The notes under the pieces are model-generated. The model was not told the origin of the DNA and searched no databases. It was given only the letters and a program-made list of their open reading frames with translations. From Silene conica (Eukaryota > Streptophyta > Magnoliopsida > Caryophyllales > Caryophyllaceae): a stretch of DNA of 64,000 nucleotides. The DNA is taken from NCBI GenBank assembly GCA_029255685.2, contig CM055313.2, positions 39,822,079 to 39,886,078 on the forward strand, in the 5' to 3' direction. The translations under genes were made by a program, and so were the position numbers. This document shows, in pieces, positions 32,771-45,852 of the stretch. Position 1 is the stretch's first letter; each line of letters begins with the position of its first letter.

Positions 32771-34099
32771 TGATTAGTGTAGTTTAGTAGATGTTAATAA
32801 CGGTTATTTTGATGATTAATTGATGGATTGAGAAGTATTTTATTGGATTTTAGTGCATATGTCTTTGGTGTTGGTTTAAGATGGAATTGTGCATTTTCAT
32901 GGGATAAATGGATTCATTTATTGTTAAGAATGAAGATGACCTTATTTGGTGTTGACATTGGGCTAAAGATGTTAGGTGAGTTGATTTTAAAGCAAGTCAA
33001 AGCCCAAAGACTAAGACAAGGCATTGAAACTTCCAAGGGAAAGAGGATTGGATTCCATGTATTCCAACTCTTTTATGACTCATTGGATTCCAATACTATT
33101 TTATGACACAACATGAGACTTAATGCAATTTCAACAACTCCTTAATCCTCATTTATTTTTGTAATAATACCTATAATTTAAGAGACATTAAGGAGTTGTC
33201 CTTTGAAGACCTATATAAGAAGATGTTGTTGACACTTCTTTTACACACTTTACATACTTTCTCTACCTTTTAATCATTAGAATACAATTTTCATAGTTTA
33301 TTTTAGATATTTTTATTTGTATGGAAGAGTAAGTTACTCATCTTGGGTCAAGCAATTGAAGCAAATAAATTAGTGTTTTGTAAGACTCTTTACTCTATAT
33401 TTTTATCTCTTGAATATTGATTTTTATTCTCAGTTACTTATTATGATTACTGATAGTTTTTACTAGTTTGATCACCTAGTTTATATTATCTCTAATCTAC
33501 TGCTAGTTTAGGAATTTGAATCTTTTGTTCAATTACCTAGACATTAGTAGCAACTATTGTTCATCAATTGTATGCTTTTCATCGTTGTTGAATTGTAGGT
33601 GAATAATAATCATATGAATTAAAGTGTAGCACCGCTTGTGTGTGCATTTGTTCTTCTTTGTTGCCTTCTCTAGTTATAACCTATGATATGATTAAATTTA
33701 GATACGCTTGGACTAGATTTTCATCACCATAAGGGTTGTTTATGTGCACTTTTCGCAGTGAAAAACTAAAAATAAGGAGAATTTGAAAATCATGTTTTCA
33801 CAATAAAGTATTCAAGAGTAAATAGAGTCTAAAAGTGTCGATGATCGAACCTATATCATTTGTGAAATTGTAAGACCCAAGACTTCTTTTTATAATTTCA
33901 TTGACTCGAATCTTTTAATATTTTGTTCTGTTAGATTTAGATTTAAAACCTCAAACACCCCCCAATTGGTTACATTAGAATTATTTACACAAACACACAT
34001 TAAACATAGACCTTCCTTGTGGGATCGACCCCCTACTTACCCTCGCTATTGTTAGAGTTCGTAGTGGATTATAAATTGTGAATTTGGAGACTCGCGACA
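32771..34099 (+). mobile_element. LTR-like insertion in the LINE (Athila/Tat type)
   Basis: A 1329-bp noncoding block separates the LINE codons for KAVLKTL from those for HNYW. It starts TGATTAGTG and ends GGAGACTCGCGACA, with CCTTGTGGGATCGACCCC and GGATTATAAATTGTG near the end, as at the 3' ends of Athila/Tat LTRs here. It looks like a solo LTR, but the flanking five bases (TAGAG, AGTCT) do not match, so boundaries or target-site duplication are decayed. Confidence 0.65.
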
Positions 34100-36299
34100 A
34101 GTCTAGCCACAAAGTCTTCAGAACAGCTTTGAGGAGTACTAATCTGCCAGCATATGAAAGTTTTCGAGCCCCTACTGCTCTAACTCTTTCCATAACCTTA
34201 TCTATGATTGGTTTGCAGTCCTTCTCATTTAGCTTAGTAGGTTTTATAGGTACACCAAGGTATCTGAAAGGTAAGGTGCCCTCAACACAACCAGCCACTT
34301 GGAAAATGTCTGGCTTTACTGAGTCTTGCACCCCATTGAAGTAAGCATTGGTCTTTGATGGGCTCATTTTCAATCCTGATGCCTCTGAGAATGTTGCAAA
34401 TGTTATGAGGAGTATCATAATGGAATTTATATCTCCATTACTGAATAAGAGAAGATCATCTGCAAACATCAAGTGGGAGAGCTTCATAGGGCCACAAAGA
34501 GGATGATAATTGAAATTCATAGTGCCTGTTGTATGTTGCAGCAGCCTTAAAAGGTATTCAATACACACTGTGAACAAGAGGGGGGATAAAGGGTCCCCAT
34601 GTCTAAGCCCCCTCTTGCCAGGGAAGAAACCAAAAGTGTTCCCATTGAGACACAAAGAGAAGGAGGTTGTTGTGACACACTCCATAACAAGGTTAGTGAA
34701 GTGCTGAGGGAAGTTAAGAGCCCCCAACATTTGTGCCAAAAACTCCCATACAACAGTATCATATGCCTTTTGAAGTTCTATTTTGAATAGGCATCTAGGT
34801 GATACTATCTTCCTCCCATATAAGCTGATGATGTCCTGACAAATCAATATGTTTTCCATGATACTTCTGCCATGAATAAAGCCCCCTTGTGTTGGAGATA
34901 TTAACTCTGGTAAAACTTTGGCCAGTCTATTGCATAAGAGTTTGGAGATAAGCTTATAGACCACATTACAGCAGGCTATAGGTCTGAACTGAGTCACATT
35001 CTGAGGGTGATCAATTTTAGGGATAAGGGTAACATTTGTGGCATTCAGTTGTTTCAGTAGTTGGCCTGCATTAAAGAATTCATGTATTGCTTGACAGACA
35101 TCCTTCTCTATATGATCCCAACTTGCTTTGAAAAACTTACTTGGGTATCCATCTGGCCTAGGGGCCTTATCATCTGTGATACTAAAGAGGGTCTCCTTTA
35201 TTTCCTCATCTGAGATGGGCTGTTGAAGAATGTCCCAGTGCATACCAGTACAAATGTTGCCTTGCTGCACAATTGGTTTGATCACTGGTTTAGTTGTTGT
35301 TCTAGTCCCCAACAAATTCTGATAGTATTTGAGGAAACTGGCTTGAATAGCTGACATATCAGTATGAATAACACCTGAATCATCTGCCAGCTGATACACT
35401 TTATTTCTCCTCCTTCTAGCTCTCAGCAACCCATGGAAGTATGAGGTATTGGAATCCCCTTCTTGTAGCCATTGAGCTTTTGCTTTCTATTTCAGGAACA
35501 TATGCAAATGTTTATGCATCTGTGTGTAATATTCATGAGCATCATACTCCTGTTGCATCAACAAAGTGTTTCCAGGGTTCTGTATCAGAGCTTCCTGTCA
35601 CTGCTGTAGTTTCAGTCTTGCAACCTCTGTTGTCTTCTCTATATCTGAAAACTGCTCCTTATTTAGGGTTCTCAGAGGTTGTTTCATGGCCTTGAGTTTG
35701 TGGACTAGCTTATACATATTGGTCCCATATATCTCAGTCCTCCAATTTTGCCCCACCAGTTGTTGAAAATCCTGAGTTTCACACCACATGTTCATAAATT
35801 TACATGGCTTGTTCCTGTGATGATCATCCATGTCACTCTTAATAATGCAAGGGTTATGATCAAAATAACCTTCTGGTATGTAATGAGCCTGCATATTTGG
35901 AAGAATTCTATCCCATTCACCATTAGTAAACACCCTATCCAGTCTGGTGTAGACCTTATCCTCAGGTTTCTGCTTGTTTGACCAAGTATAGTATGCTCCT
36001 ACAGTGGGGCACTCATCCAGTTGACAGTATGCAATGCACTCTTGAAAGGGTATTGCCTCAGCTAGAGGAAAAACTCCCCCTAGTCTCTCCTCGGGTTGCA
36101 TTACACAATTGAAGTCACCACCTATGGCCCATGGTCCTTGGATTTCATCTGCTAGTCTAGCCAGGTTAGTCCATAACTCTTCTCTTTCTGATATCCCATT
36201 AAAAGCATAAACCATAGTGAAAAGTAATTTGTGTTGGGTTGGGAATATGCAAAACATGGATATGAATGTACTGAGGGTTTTATTCCAGGAAGTCTACAT
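34100..36299 (-). pseudogene. Plant L1-type LINE ORF2: endonuclease (C part) and RT
   Basis: 36257-35598 encodes the C-terminal half of the AP-type endonuclease: GGDFNCVMQPEERLGG, YYTWSNKQ, LDRVFTN and FDHNPC. After a frame change near 35600-35430, 35429-34100 encodes the reverse transcriptase: DKAPRPDGYPSKFFKASW, FRPIACCNVVYKLISK, QGGFIHGRSI, RHGDPLSPLLFT, the catalytic FADD box (LMFADDLLLF) and FRYLGVPI. The conserved FKIDLQKAYD reads FKIELQKAYD, replacing the first catalytic aspartate, and RQGDPLS reads RHGDPLS. Codons for the endonuclease N-terminus lie at 46991-47222, beyond the Copia insertion at 36300. Confidence 0.93.
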
Positions 36300-37432
36300 T
36301 GTTGGGAAATGTGTCCTCAACAATAGTGCGATCACGTAATTAAATCTCATAACGAGAATGCGCATGGGATGATTCTTTATCATAAGTCAACTGGTCAACA
36401 TTAATCGGTAATGATTGGCTTGCTAGAGTTTGACATTACTGTCGTAATGACGGTGGTGACCAGTTGATCCCTTTAGGTCACACCTTAAGGACAACTCTCT
36501 CAATAATAAATGAAATAACTGTATATGATACGAGATAGTTCATTTCTAGATTATGAATAAAATAAGGAGATAATTTATAATAAGATTATAAATTGTTTTA
36601 GTGATTGAAATGTCATCACTATAATTTATATGTTTAAGAAACATGATTAAACTTGAATGAGTTATTTTAACTACAATTGTTGTAGTAATAAAATTGCAAT
36701 TAAATAAATATATGTAATTATTTGAATTACTTATAAATTTACGATAAAGAGTTTAAAGGTTAAACTACGTAAACTAAGTTGTCCTAACTAATTTGTATTG
36801 GGTCCGCTTTGTTTGTGTGGACCGTGTGATATGTCACACACATACAAATATACAATATTACATACATTAGTTAGGAACATGTATGAGACATGTCATTTAA
36901 TATGCAATTAGGCATGAGGAACATTTGAAAGGATTTAGAGCAAATCCATTGGGCATGCTAACCCATGTCTCGGCCTAACCAAATGGAAGAACAAAAGGAA
37001 ATTTGTTCCTTGGTTCATACTACTCATTCATTTCACACTACACTAAGGGTTTTGGTTGTTTAGAGAGAACAAAAGAAAGAAAATTAATTCATATTTTCTA
37101 ACCCTAAAACCGTGTGCCTCCTTCTCAATCTAGATAGTTTGTGTGTTCATTTTAGCAAAATAACATACAAATATTGTGAGTAGTGTGTCTTGGTGTTCAT
37201 CTTTTGGAGGCCATCATCTCTTTGAAGTTTCAAGGAGGATCATCCGTGTGATAAGCTCAAGAACAAGTGAAGAAGGTGACTTCACTTGTGCCCTATATTA
37301 GCCGAGATTTTCAATGTAAGGGAATCATTATTCTTCACATATCTCGACATATACTTTATTAAGCATGCATAAGATCTACTAATTATAAGATAATTAATAT
37401 TAGTATGACTAAATAGGTATAAGAACCCAACA
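36300..37432 (+). repeat. 5' LTR of the Copia gag element
   Basis: TGTTGGGAAATG...AAGAACCCAACA. It contains TCAACTGGTCA (36387-36397) and TGACCAGTTGA (36457-36467), an 11-bp perfect inverted pair enclosing a second, smaller pair (CATTAC / GTAATG type). Confidence 0.95.
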
Positions 37433-37434
37433 AC

Positions 37435-37446
37435 TGGTATCAGAGC
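37435..37446 (+). other. Primer-binding site of the Copia gag element
   Basis: TGGTATCAGAGC two bases after the LTR; initiator tRNA-Met. Confidence 0.93.
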
Positions 37447-39871
37447 AATAGGTTGTTTGCATGCTTTCCGTTTACGTTTTTACGGAGTTATAGTGATAAC
37501 AAAATAAAATTGGAATTTTCGTTTGATATATGATATGCACGAAATAATTTAAGCATGATTACCTACTGTTTTCTAAAATGTTTTAGAATATTTGGAATAT
37601 ATTTTGCATGAATATTGAATAATGGTATATTAAATCTCGGTTTTTATAAAGTTTTAATGGTTAAAGTCGTTTATTTTGGGAAAAATAGCTAAAATCATCT
37701 TTTGGCCGAGATTTTTTCAGTATGTTATCACATGTATTTTCTATAATATGAATATGTTTTTTCGTAAATTATGGACTTATAAATCGTGTGATATGAATTT
37801 TAAGTGTTAAAATGCAATAAGATGAATAAAAATGGGTTAAAATAGTTATATTATGAATTTGACTATAAATATTTATGAGGATGTCACATGCAATATTTAA
37901 AATTTATGTTGAATTTTCCAGAAATTTATCTCAAATATTGCAATATTATAGATTTTTAATGTAAAAATCGGGTAATTAGTGACATAATTTCGACTTTAAT
38001 AGTTTAAGTTGGAATTTGGCCATAAAAATTTAACACGATATCATATATATTGTTTCCATCATGTATAAAATTTTCGAGAATTTTATCTTATTTTATGCTT
38101 GAGAAATAATTTTAAAGGTTAAAATCGTACGATATATGACGTAAATCGTTAAAATTTGCAAAAGTTGTTAAAATGGCCGAAAAATGTAACTCATATTAGT
38201 CATATATGATATGTTCATCTTGAAAATATTCTTGGGAGCCAAAAGTTTCAGATTTGTTTTAATTTTTAATTTGTTAAAAGTAGCATTTAAAATTAAAATA
38301 ATAAGAGTCTTTAATTAAAGTTTCGGCTCTTGGGCAGTGTGTAATTTATTTTTCTGTCCATTTTGTGTTCTTAAAGTGTTTTGGAAAGTGTAAAAATTTT
38401 ATTAGTATTTTATTTGCATTTATGGAACTAATTATTGAATTTTCCGACTTAAAAATGCTCGTTTTACGTATTTTCGAAATAATGTTAAAACCGTATAAAT
38501 ACTAATATTTTTAAGGTTCTGAAATTTTAAGAACATTCTGGAATTTTCAAAATTTGAATTTTGAATTTTCGAAATTTTAATGACTCTTTTGGATTTTTAT
38601 ATTATTTTTCCCGTAAAACCGAGTAATGCCGATCAATATTGAAATATATTAAGCTAAGTCATGTTCAAAGTTTGAGTAAGACTAAATTTTGAATCCTATG
38701 CGAGTTAGGATGATTAACTTAAGGATGAAAATCGTTTCATATAATGCATAGTGTTGTTAATCGTTAAAGCACGCGATTCCATAAACCGAGGTTTGCGATA
38801 ACTATTTAAATAAGTGTTTTAAATAGGACGATTTGGCTTAGGGTTTGCATGTTAATTCATATTTATATAAGCATTGCATATTTTATATTATGATTTATTT
38901 TTACGTAATTTTGGGAATTATGTAATTTACTTAGTATGGCCTTAGTTTTAAATCGGTATTTCCCGTAATGTAAGGGGTTACCGATTCGGTTGTAATTTTG
39001 TGATCTCGTATCACCCAATTGTAATTTATTTCTATTTTATAATGTATAAAGTAGACTAGAAAAGTTGTAATTTTTGTAAAATCCGGAGTTCCTTGAAGAC
39101 GGTGCCATTCGGAAAGGAGTTCCGACAAAGACGGTGTTTACCTCGAAGTGCGTGCCGCGTGAAGTTCAAGGGACCAAAGGAGTTGGTTTCCGAATTTGTA
39201 CTTTTATTATTTCTTTTCTAGGAAAGGCCATACCAGGGTTTATTTTTATGCTTTTATTTTGCTTTTATATGTTTGCATGCATAGCCAAATCGTCATACAT
39301 CGTATCATGCATGTTTCAACCTAGTCGACCTAGTCTTTTATTTTATCGATAATTCGCCGACTTAGTTCACTTAAACGGAGATAGATAATAATTGACTAGA
39401 TCTCTTACATATAAATATTGAGACTTAGCCTTACCAAAAAGTACGGACCAATGAATCCCTTCTTCACAAGAACGTAGGCTCGGCTACACCGGGGTACTAA
39501 AATTGTCACGTTGGGTAAGTGGGGTAATAAGATTACACCTTGAAATTTGGTTGATCTCAACGAAAGTATTCGTAACCTTAGTTGCAATAAGTTCGGGCTA
39601 AAGATAATTTTAAGAAAATTGTCGACCGAGAGTTCTAAGAGTAGAACCGATTAAAGGGTTAATCCACCAAATTATACCGATACGGGTTGAATCGGCTACA
39701 CCGTGCCCGGATTAGTATGGGTTTGGGTCTCGGGATTGTTTACTTAATTGGGTAAGAGATCATTAAGTAAATATATAACTAAACTTGATAAAGTTTCTAG
39801 TTTAAATTAAGAATTTTTAAAATGATGTTGTTTTTCCTTTTATTATTGTAGTTTAATTTTCAACAACATCA
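37447..39871 (+). other. Long 5' leader of the Copia gag element
   Basis: A 2.4 kb AT-rich leader without coding sequence before gag. About 38931-39052 matches the leader of the element at the left edge of the window. The gag ATG follows a T-rich stretch ending TTGTAGTTTAATTTTCAAC, compatible with a spliced or leader-scanned start. Confidence 0.7.
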
Positions 39872-40840
39872 ATGGCAACCAACGCTCCACCTCTCACTAA
39901 CGTATCATGGCTTCGATCCTTTATGGATCGTTGCAAACTCGATAAGCATGGTTCAAACTTTAAGGATTGGGATGCGCAATTACTTTTGGCCGCTCAAGCT
40001 GACGATAAGAGTCGTTACCTATCCGAAGCCGCTCCTCCCGCTCCAACCGCTCGTTCCGCGGTCGGAACTCGTGAGGCCTATGAAGCCTACATGAAAGAGT
40101 CTTCCGCTCTTAAAAATGTGCTCATCTTCTCCATGGAGCCGGATCTCCAAAGGAGTATGATAAAGTTGACCACATCATATGAAATATACACCAAGCTTGC
40201 GACCATTTTTTCGCAAACTCCAAGGGTGATTCAATATGAGGCGGCTTCCGCCTTCTTTGACATTACTTTCAAGGAAGGGCAAAAGATAAGCCCTCATGTG
40301 CTCAAATTCGTTGAGCTCGCGGAGACTCTAAAAGCTCAAAATGTTGATGTTCCCAACTCTCTAATTATTGACCGAGTTCTTCACTCGCTCAATAAGGTTA
40401 AAGCGTATGCTCAATTCCGGGTGAATTTCAATATGCGAAACCAAGAGACCACGTTGGACGAGTTGTATAAGATGCTAGTCCAAGCCGAAAGGGACATGGG
40501 ACTTCATGAAAATTCCACCAATGATGTTTTGAACATCGAAAAGAAAGGGAAAACGAGCTTCAAGAGGAATGCCTCTAAAGGCAAGGGCAAGAAAACGTTC
40601 AAGCCCAAGGCGACCAAAGAAAAGACCTTTTCGAAAGGCGCTTCCACCTCGTCTTCGAAATCCGAAGATAAGTGCCACTATTGCACGAGGATCGGTCATT
40701 GGAAGCGTAATTGCCCCAAGTACTTAAGCGATCTCAAAATTGGGAAGGCAACCGCCGTAGGAAATAATTCTCGTTTACTTTCATGTTCTTTTGTTAACTT
40801 TTGTATGGCGATACAAGTTGTTGACTATCACCCCTTTTAA
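39872..40840 (+). CDS. gag: Copia-type Gag polyprotein, zinc knuckle
   Basis: A 322-residue intact frame beginning MATNAPPLTNVSWLRSFMDR. Residues about 20-210 fit the Copia Gag (UBN2-type) capsid domain: FKDWDAQLLLAAQADDKSRY, LIFSMEPDLQRSM, SPHVLKFVELAETLKAQNV and LHSLNKVKAYAQFRVNFNM. Then comes a basic lysine-rich linker (about 223-260) and one CCHC zinc knuckle at residues 268-281 (CHYCTRIGHWKRNC). Gag packages the element's RNA in cytoplasmic virus-like particles. The frame ends some 40 residues after the knuckle, where protease would begin in an autonomous element; no protease motif is present. The first ATG of the frame, directly after the leader, is the natural start. Confidence 0.92.
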   Translation: MATNAPPLTNVSWLRSFMDRCKLDKHGSNFKDWDAQLLLAAQADDKSRYLSEAAPPAPTARSAVGTREAYEAYMKESSALKNVLIFSMEPDLQRSMIKLTTSYEIYTKLATIFSQTPRVIQYEAASAFFDITFKEGQKISPHVLKFVELAETLKAQNVDVPNSLIIDRVLHSLNKVKAYAQFRVNFNMRNQETTLDELYKMLVQAERDMGLHENSTNDVLNIEKKGKTSFKRNASKGKGKKTFKPKATKEKTFSKGASTSSSKSEDKCHYCTRIGHWKRNCPKYLSDLKIGKATAVGNNSRLLSCSFVNFCMAIQVVDYHPF

Positions 40841-41279
40841 AATTGTTTTAAAGGGGCATCTTATAAAGATAAGGGCAAGGAAAAGGAAGCATAAAGTTCC
40901 TTACTTGAATGGCTATGGTAGCATCCAAATTGATCGAAGACTTGAAGAGCTAGCCTCTAATTTTCATATCGTCTTCTTTCATATTTTGCATTTTATTTAT
41001 GGAACAATTTATTTTCTTGTAAGACAAGGATTAAAATCCTAAAACAATGGTTGTAATTTTGGATATTGGTGACTTGGTTTTCAACCCAAGTCACCACTTT
41101 TGTTCTTAATCAATGTTTTGATTTCTCAAATAAATTGCATGCCTTGTTTAAACATGAATAATAGTGATTTAATCACGCAATTAACAATTGATACGATCAA
41201 TATAATACAATCAAAGTGTTGATTAAAACGGAGAACTACACCCCATGAGATACTTTCAATCAAAATGAGACAATATTAG
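40841..41279 (+). other. Noncoding DNA between gag and the nested LINE
   Basis: No pol coding. GACTTGGTTTTCAACCCAAGTC at 41071-41092 is a perfect hairpin (stem GACTTGGTT/AACCCAAGTC type). Confidence 0.6.
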
Positions 41280-43978
41280 TTCAGATTGGAATCCTGGAGT
41301 ATGATCCCCAATTTATCCATTTCTCTGCTTGTCATATCCCTAGTAAGAAGAGATTTCACTGCACGATGGTGTATGCCTTTAATGGTATCAATGCCAGGGA
41401 TAGCTTGTGGACAAACCTTATGAGAATTGCAGACTCAATGCATGGTGCCTGGGTTGTTGGAGGGGATTTCAATTGTGTGATGCAACCAGAGGAAAGACTG
41501 GGGGGAGCTTTTCTGCTGCAGAAGCTACCCCTTTCCAAGACTGTATTTCGTACTGTGAACTTATGCAGTGTCCAACTGTTGGTGCCTATTATACATGGAC
41601 TAATAAACAGCGGCCAGAGGACAGAGTTTACTCCAAGTTGGATAGAGTTTTTACTAATGAAGATTGGGATTCCTTAATGCCTGATATGCAAGCTAACTTC
41701 CTACCAGAAGGGGATTATGATCACAACCCTTGTCTTATTCAATCTGGGCAGCCTGTGGAGCAAAGAAATAGACCTTTCAAGTTCTCTAATATGTGGTGTA
41801 ATATTCCTGATTTCCAAACTCTTCTTCAGCATCAATGGATCACTGATAGGTATGGGACTTATCAATACCTGCTGATATCTAAGCTCAAAGCCATGAAGCT
41901 TCCTTTGAAGCAACTGAATAAACAGCATTTCTCTGATATTGAAAGATCCACTGCCCTAGCCCACAGAGCTCTACTGGAGTGCCAACAGGCTCTTGTTCAG
42001 TCACCAGGAGATACTTTACTGATGCAACAAGAGTACAATGCTCATGGGCTGTACACCACTCTTAAGCAACACCTTCATACCTTCCTAAAGCAAAAGGCCA
42101 AAGCCCATTGGCTGCAGGAAGGGGATCAAAACACTAAGTATTTCCATGGCCTTCTGAAGGCAAGAAGGAGGAAGAATACTGACTATCAAATTCTGGATAG
42201 TACAGGAGCTCTCCATACGCATCCAGATTCTATTAAGGCTAGTTTTTTGGATTTTTATATTGACCTCCTGGGTACAAGCAAAGCCACAACTCCTATCTCC
42301 CCCCAGATAGTTCAGCAAGGACCTCAATGCACTGAAGCCCACACCTTGATTCTGCAAGCAACTGTCACCAGGGCTGAAATAAAAGAAGTCATGTTTAGTA
42401 TACCTAATGATAAGGCCCCTGGGCCTGATGGGTATACGAGCTAGTTCTTTAAAGCAGGGTGGGATTATGTTCAAGAAGATGTATGTGAAGCAGTCATGGA
42501 ATTTTTCAGGTCCAAGCAATTACTCAAGCAACTGAATGCCACTAATATATCTCTCATTCCTAAGGTAACAAATCCTCAGACTGTTGCCCAGTTCAGACCA
42601 ATATCTTGTTGCAATGTTATATACAAAGTCATATCCAAATTGCTCTGCAATAGATTGGCACAAGTGCTCCCTCATATTATTTCTCCCACTCAAGGTGGGT
42701 TCATCCAAGGGAGACACATTATGGAGAATATATTGATATGTCAAGACCTTATTAGACTGTATAGCAGGAAGTCAGTGTCACCCAGATGTATGTTTAAGAT
42801 CGATCTCCAAAAGGCATATGACTCTGTAGAGTGGGCCTTCCTTGCTCAAATGATGCATACTCTTAAGTTCCCTCAGGAGTTCACTGACTTGGTCATGGCT
42901 TGTGTTACAAGTGCCTCTTTTTCTCTATGTTTGAATGGGGATACTTTTGGTTTTTTTAAGGGTAAAAGAGGTTTGAGACAAGGAGATCCTCTTTCTCCTC
43001 TTCTCTTTACTATCTGTATGGAATATTTGTCCAGATTGCTGCAGCATACTACCAAGATCCAGTTGCTTGGGAGAAAGTTTGCACACCAGTAAAGGAAGGG
43101 GGATTGGGGCTAAGGAGAGATGCTGTTTGGAATAAAGCTGCCATTGGCAAGCTTGCCTGGTGGGTTGCCTCTAAACCTGAAAAGCTATGGGTGAGATGGG
43201 TGCACAGTATATACCTGAAAGATCAGTCATGGGCTGCCTATACTCCTCCTATGGATGTGTCTTGGACATGGAAGAGAATCAATAAATGTAAGGAGCTGCT
43301 AGCCTCTGTACTGCCTGCATACAATACTCAACTGAGCTACTCTATTAGTAAAGTTTATGGGCTCCTCAGAGGTACAAACCCCACGCAGCAATGGAGTTAT
43401 CAAACTTGGAATGATTGGACCTTACCTAAGCATTCTTTTGTGGCCTGGATGTATCATCATAATGCCCTGAATACTACAGCCAAGCTGTATAGATTGGGGA
43501 TCAGTGACAATGAAAGTTGCTGGTTGTGTGGAACAGGAACAGAAAACCAGGATCACTTGTTTTTTTATTGTAGTTACAGTGCCAGTATCCTTATACTGGT
43601 GAAGGAATGGACTGGTATCAATTTTCCCAGATTGGACATTCGGCAATGGTGTTTGGCTAGAAGAGGGACTAAGGTCAAGAGAGGTGTGATCTATGGGCTC
43701 CTCAATGCTATAATTTATCATGTTTGGTGGCAAAGAAACAAAGCAAGAGTTGATCAAGTTTTGTTAAGACCCAAAATTGTCGTCAAGATGTTACAGGAAG
43801 ACTTTAAGAAACGCTTAGCTATTTGTTGTAAAGGTCGTATCTCCTCTAGGGATCGAACCTGGATTGATAGTATGATTCATAACTGCTGATGTACTCAAAC
43901 TTTTGAAGGCTTAACAAAGCCTTCTTCCTCTTTGGTTTTTTTTAATATATTTTTTAGATTATACCAAAAAAAAAAAAA
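41280..43978 (+). pseudogene. LINE ORF2 fragment, 5'-truncated and internally deleted
   Basis: A plus-strand L1-type LINE of the same family as the host LINE. It starts within the endonuclease (QIGWNPG, then MVYAFNGIN and VVGGDFNCVMQPEERLGG). It shifts frame near 41500, continues as YYTWTNKQRPEDRVYSKLDR, and reaches an in-frame TAG at 42442-42444 right after GPDGYTS. The frame then resumes with FFKAGW, the RT N-half (FRPISCCNVIYKVISK, FKIDLQKAYDSVEWAFL, RQGDPLSPLLFT) to about 43050. There it jumps to the post-RT linker KEGGLGLRRDAVWNKAAIG and zf-RVT (CWLCGTGTENQDHLFFYC), deleting the FADD catalytic box. It ends with a 13-A tail (43966-43978). It cannot make an active RT. Confidence 0.92.
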
Positions 43979-45839
43979 GATTTTCATTTTAAGTGAAAAT
44001 GAGAATGTATTCATCACACCTATAAAACTTCAAACATTCATATGCATTGGTTAATCGAAATAGCTATCCTTATACGAATAAAGGTTATTGTTACAAGGAT
44101 AGAGTGGGAGAAAATATTTCGCTCACCAATGATGAAAATAAAGGATCTTAGAGAAGATTCCTATATGGGAGTCTTGAGAAGAGCCCTAAATGATTTGAAG
44201 AAACTACGAGAGGACACTGAAGAAACTACGGGAGGACACTCGAAGAAAGGTTCTTTATGTTCATTGTTTCATAGAGAGGAAACATGAAACCCCGTATGAA
44301 ATCGGAAGGAAAACGGTTCCTTAATAAATGATTTTTCTAAGTTTATAAGATAAAAGAGAAGAAATCATCTCAAACCTCTCAATGTAGTTATAAAGAAATT
44401 ATCATGTCATTTTCGTCTCGAGGAAACGAAGACATGATAAGAAGTTAATGATTGATTGAATGGAAACAGATCACTATAGGGATAGTGATAGTGATAATGA
44501 TTCAAGTAATAGTTTAACATGCGAGAAATGAAAGGTTCATTTAAGATATCGAGAGATATTGATTTTAGTGGGAGCGATTTTCATTAAAAGAATTAAGCCT
44601 ACCATTTAGAGAGAATGGGTGATTCTTTAAGGTGTAAAGAATAAGAGGTTTTCAATTCTAGAGGATCAAATACCTTATATCATAAGATGATGGAGCTTTA
44701 CGGGAAGGTTTATTATATGGATAATAAAAGGTCGCCCACTAGAAGTTAGAATGGTTCGATACATTATTCATAATGATGAATGAAACCATTATCAAATAGC
44801 GAAGATGAGTGAAAATTATTAGAATGATGAAATCATAAATAGACTACAATAAAGTTTTCAATACATAAGTGACTGTATATCGATACGTCACAAGTTATAA
44901 GATAACAGTGGGAGCTTTCCTCCGGAAAGGAAACTCAAAATCTAGAAAGAGTTCTAGATATATACTCAAATAGGATCATATTATACGAGATAATATGAGA
45001 ATGAAGGAGACAAAAATTTGTAAGTTTTGCAATCATGAATAAAAGGTTTATTCGCAAAACACTAATACAAATAGATGATTGTGCATCAAATGCAAGATAA
45101 TAGTATTGACTATTGTTGCATGACAACATCATTTGAGTTATGATTAACTCAAAGTGAAAGATACTTTGTCAGAATCCAAATGGGTTGTAAGAGACAATGT
45201 TGAACCCCATAAGTGAACTGGATTGACTTAGTATGGCCCCTAGCCACTTACATGAGGTGACGTCTCAAAGCGACTAGAGTGTGAGGCGATTGATGGCAAG
45301 TTCAAGTGCCATAGAGTCATATGTGATGACTGGTCGATCACATAGGCAGACTGCCAGAGGCACTTTGTCGGGCAATGTGACCGCTTATAGAGTTCTGGAA
45401 ATTTTATAGCCGGGTCGTGGCGAGAGCTGCTATAGTATTCTTGTGAGTCAATTCTTAGACTAAAGACTACTCTCCAAAGATGGTGCAGTTTAGGCATAAC
45501 CTTGATCCATTCTCTAGGACTTTTCATAACTGGAGTCAAATGGGATTGTTTTGGGTTGTGACTGACTGTGACTAGTTGAAGGAAGTAGTGCGATAGAAAT
45601 TGTCCACCCCTTGTCAGGGTTGTTCAAATCTCAGGGCCACTCGAGGAGAAGTTAACTGGAAATGCGTGGCCACGCTCGGAAGGTATCTATGGTAGATAAT
45701 TCCGGTCAGACAGTTATTCTCCAGATCGAGGAAACCACTCATGATATGATCGAATGCAAGTACGACCTGAGAGAGACATCTTGCATTGAGTGGGAGATTG
45801 TAATAGGACAAGAGAATTGGTGACGCACACTTGTCGAGG
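43979..45839 (+). other. Noncoding 3' interior of the Copia gag element
   Basis: About 1.9 kb between the nested LINE and the 3' LTR, with only short frames and no pol motifs. Polypurine-rich, especially 44100-44900. Confidence 0.6.
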
Positions 45840-45841
45840 AC

Positions 45842-45852
45842 AAGTGGGAGAT
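45842..45852 (+). other. Polypurine tract of the Copia gag element
   Basis: AAGTGGGAGAT abuts the 3' LTR. The same AAGTGGGAGATTG also sits about 60 bp upstream in slightly different form (GAGTGGGAGATTG, 45788-45800). Confidence 0.85.

Noticed and set aside
34078..34790. Plus-strand frames over the LINE reverse transcriptase
   Set aside because: They are shadows of the minus-strand RT frame, which has the recognisable motifs.
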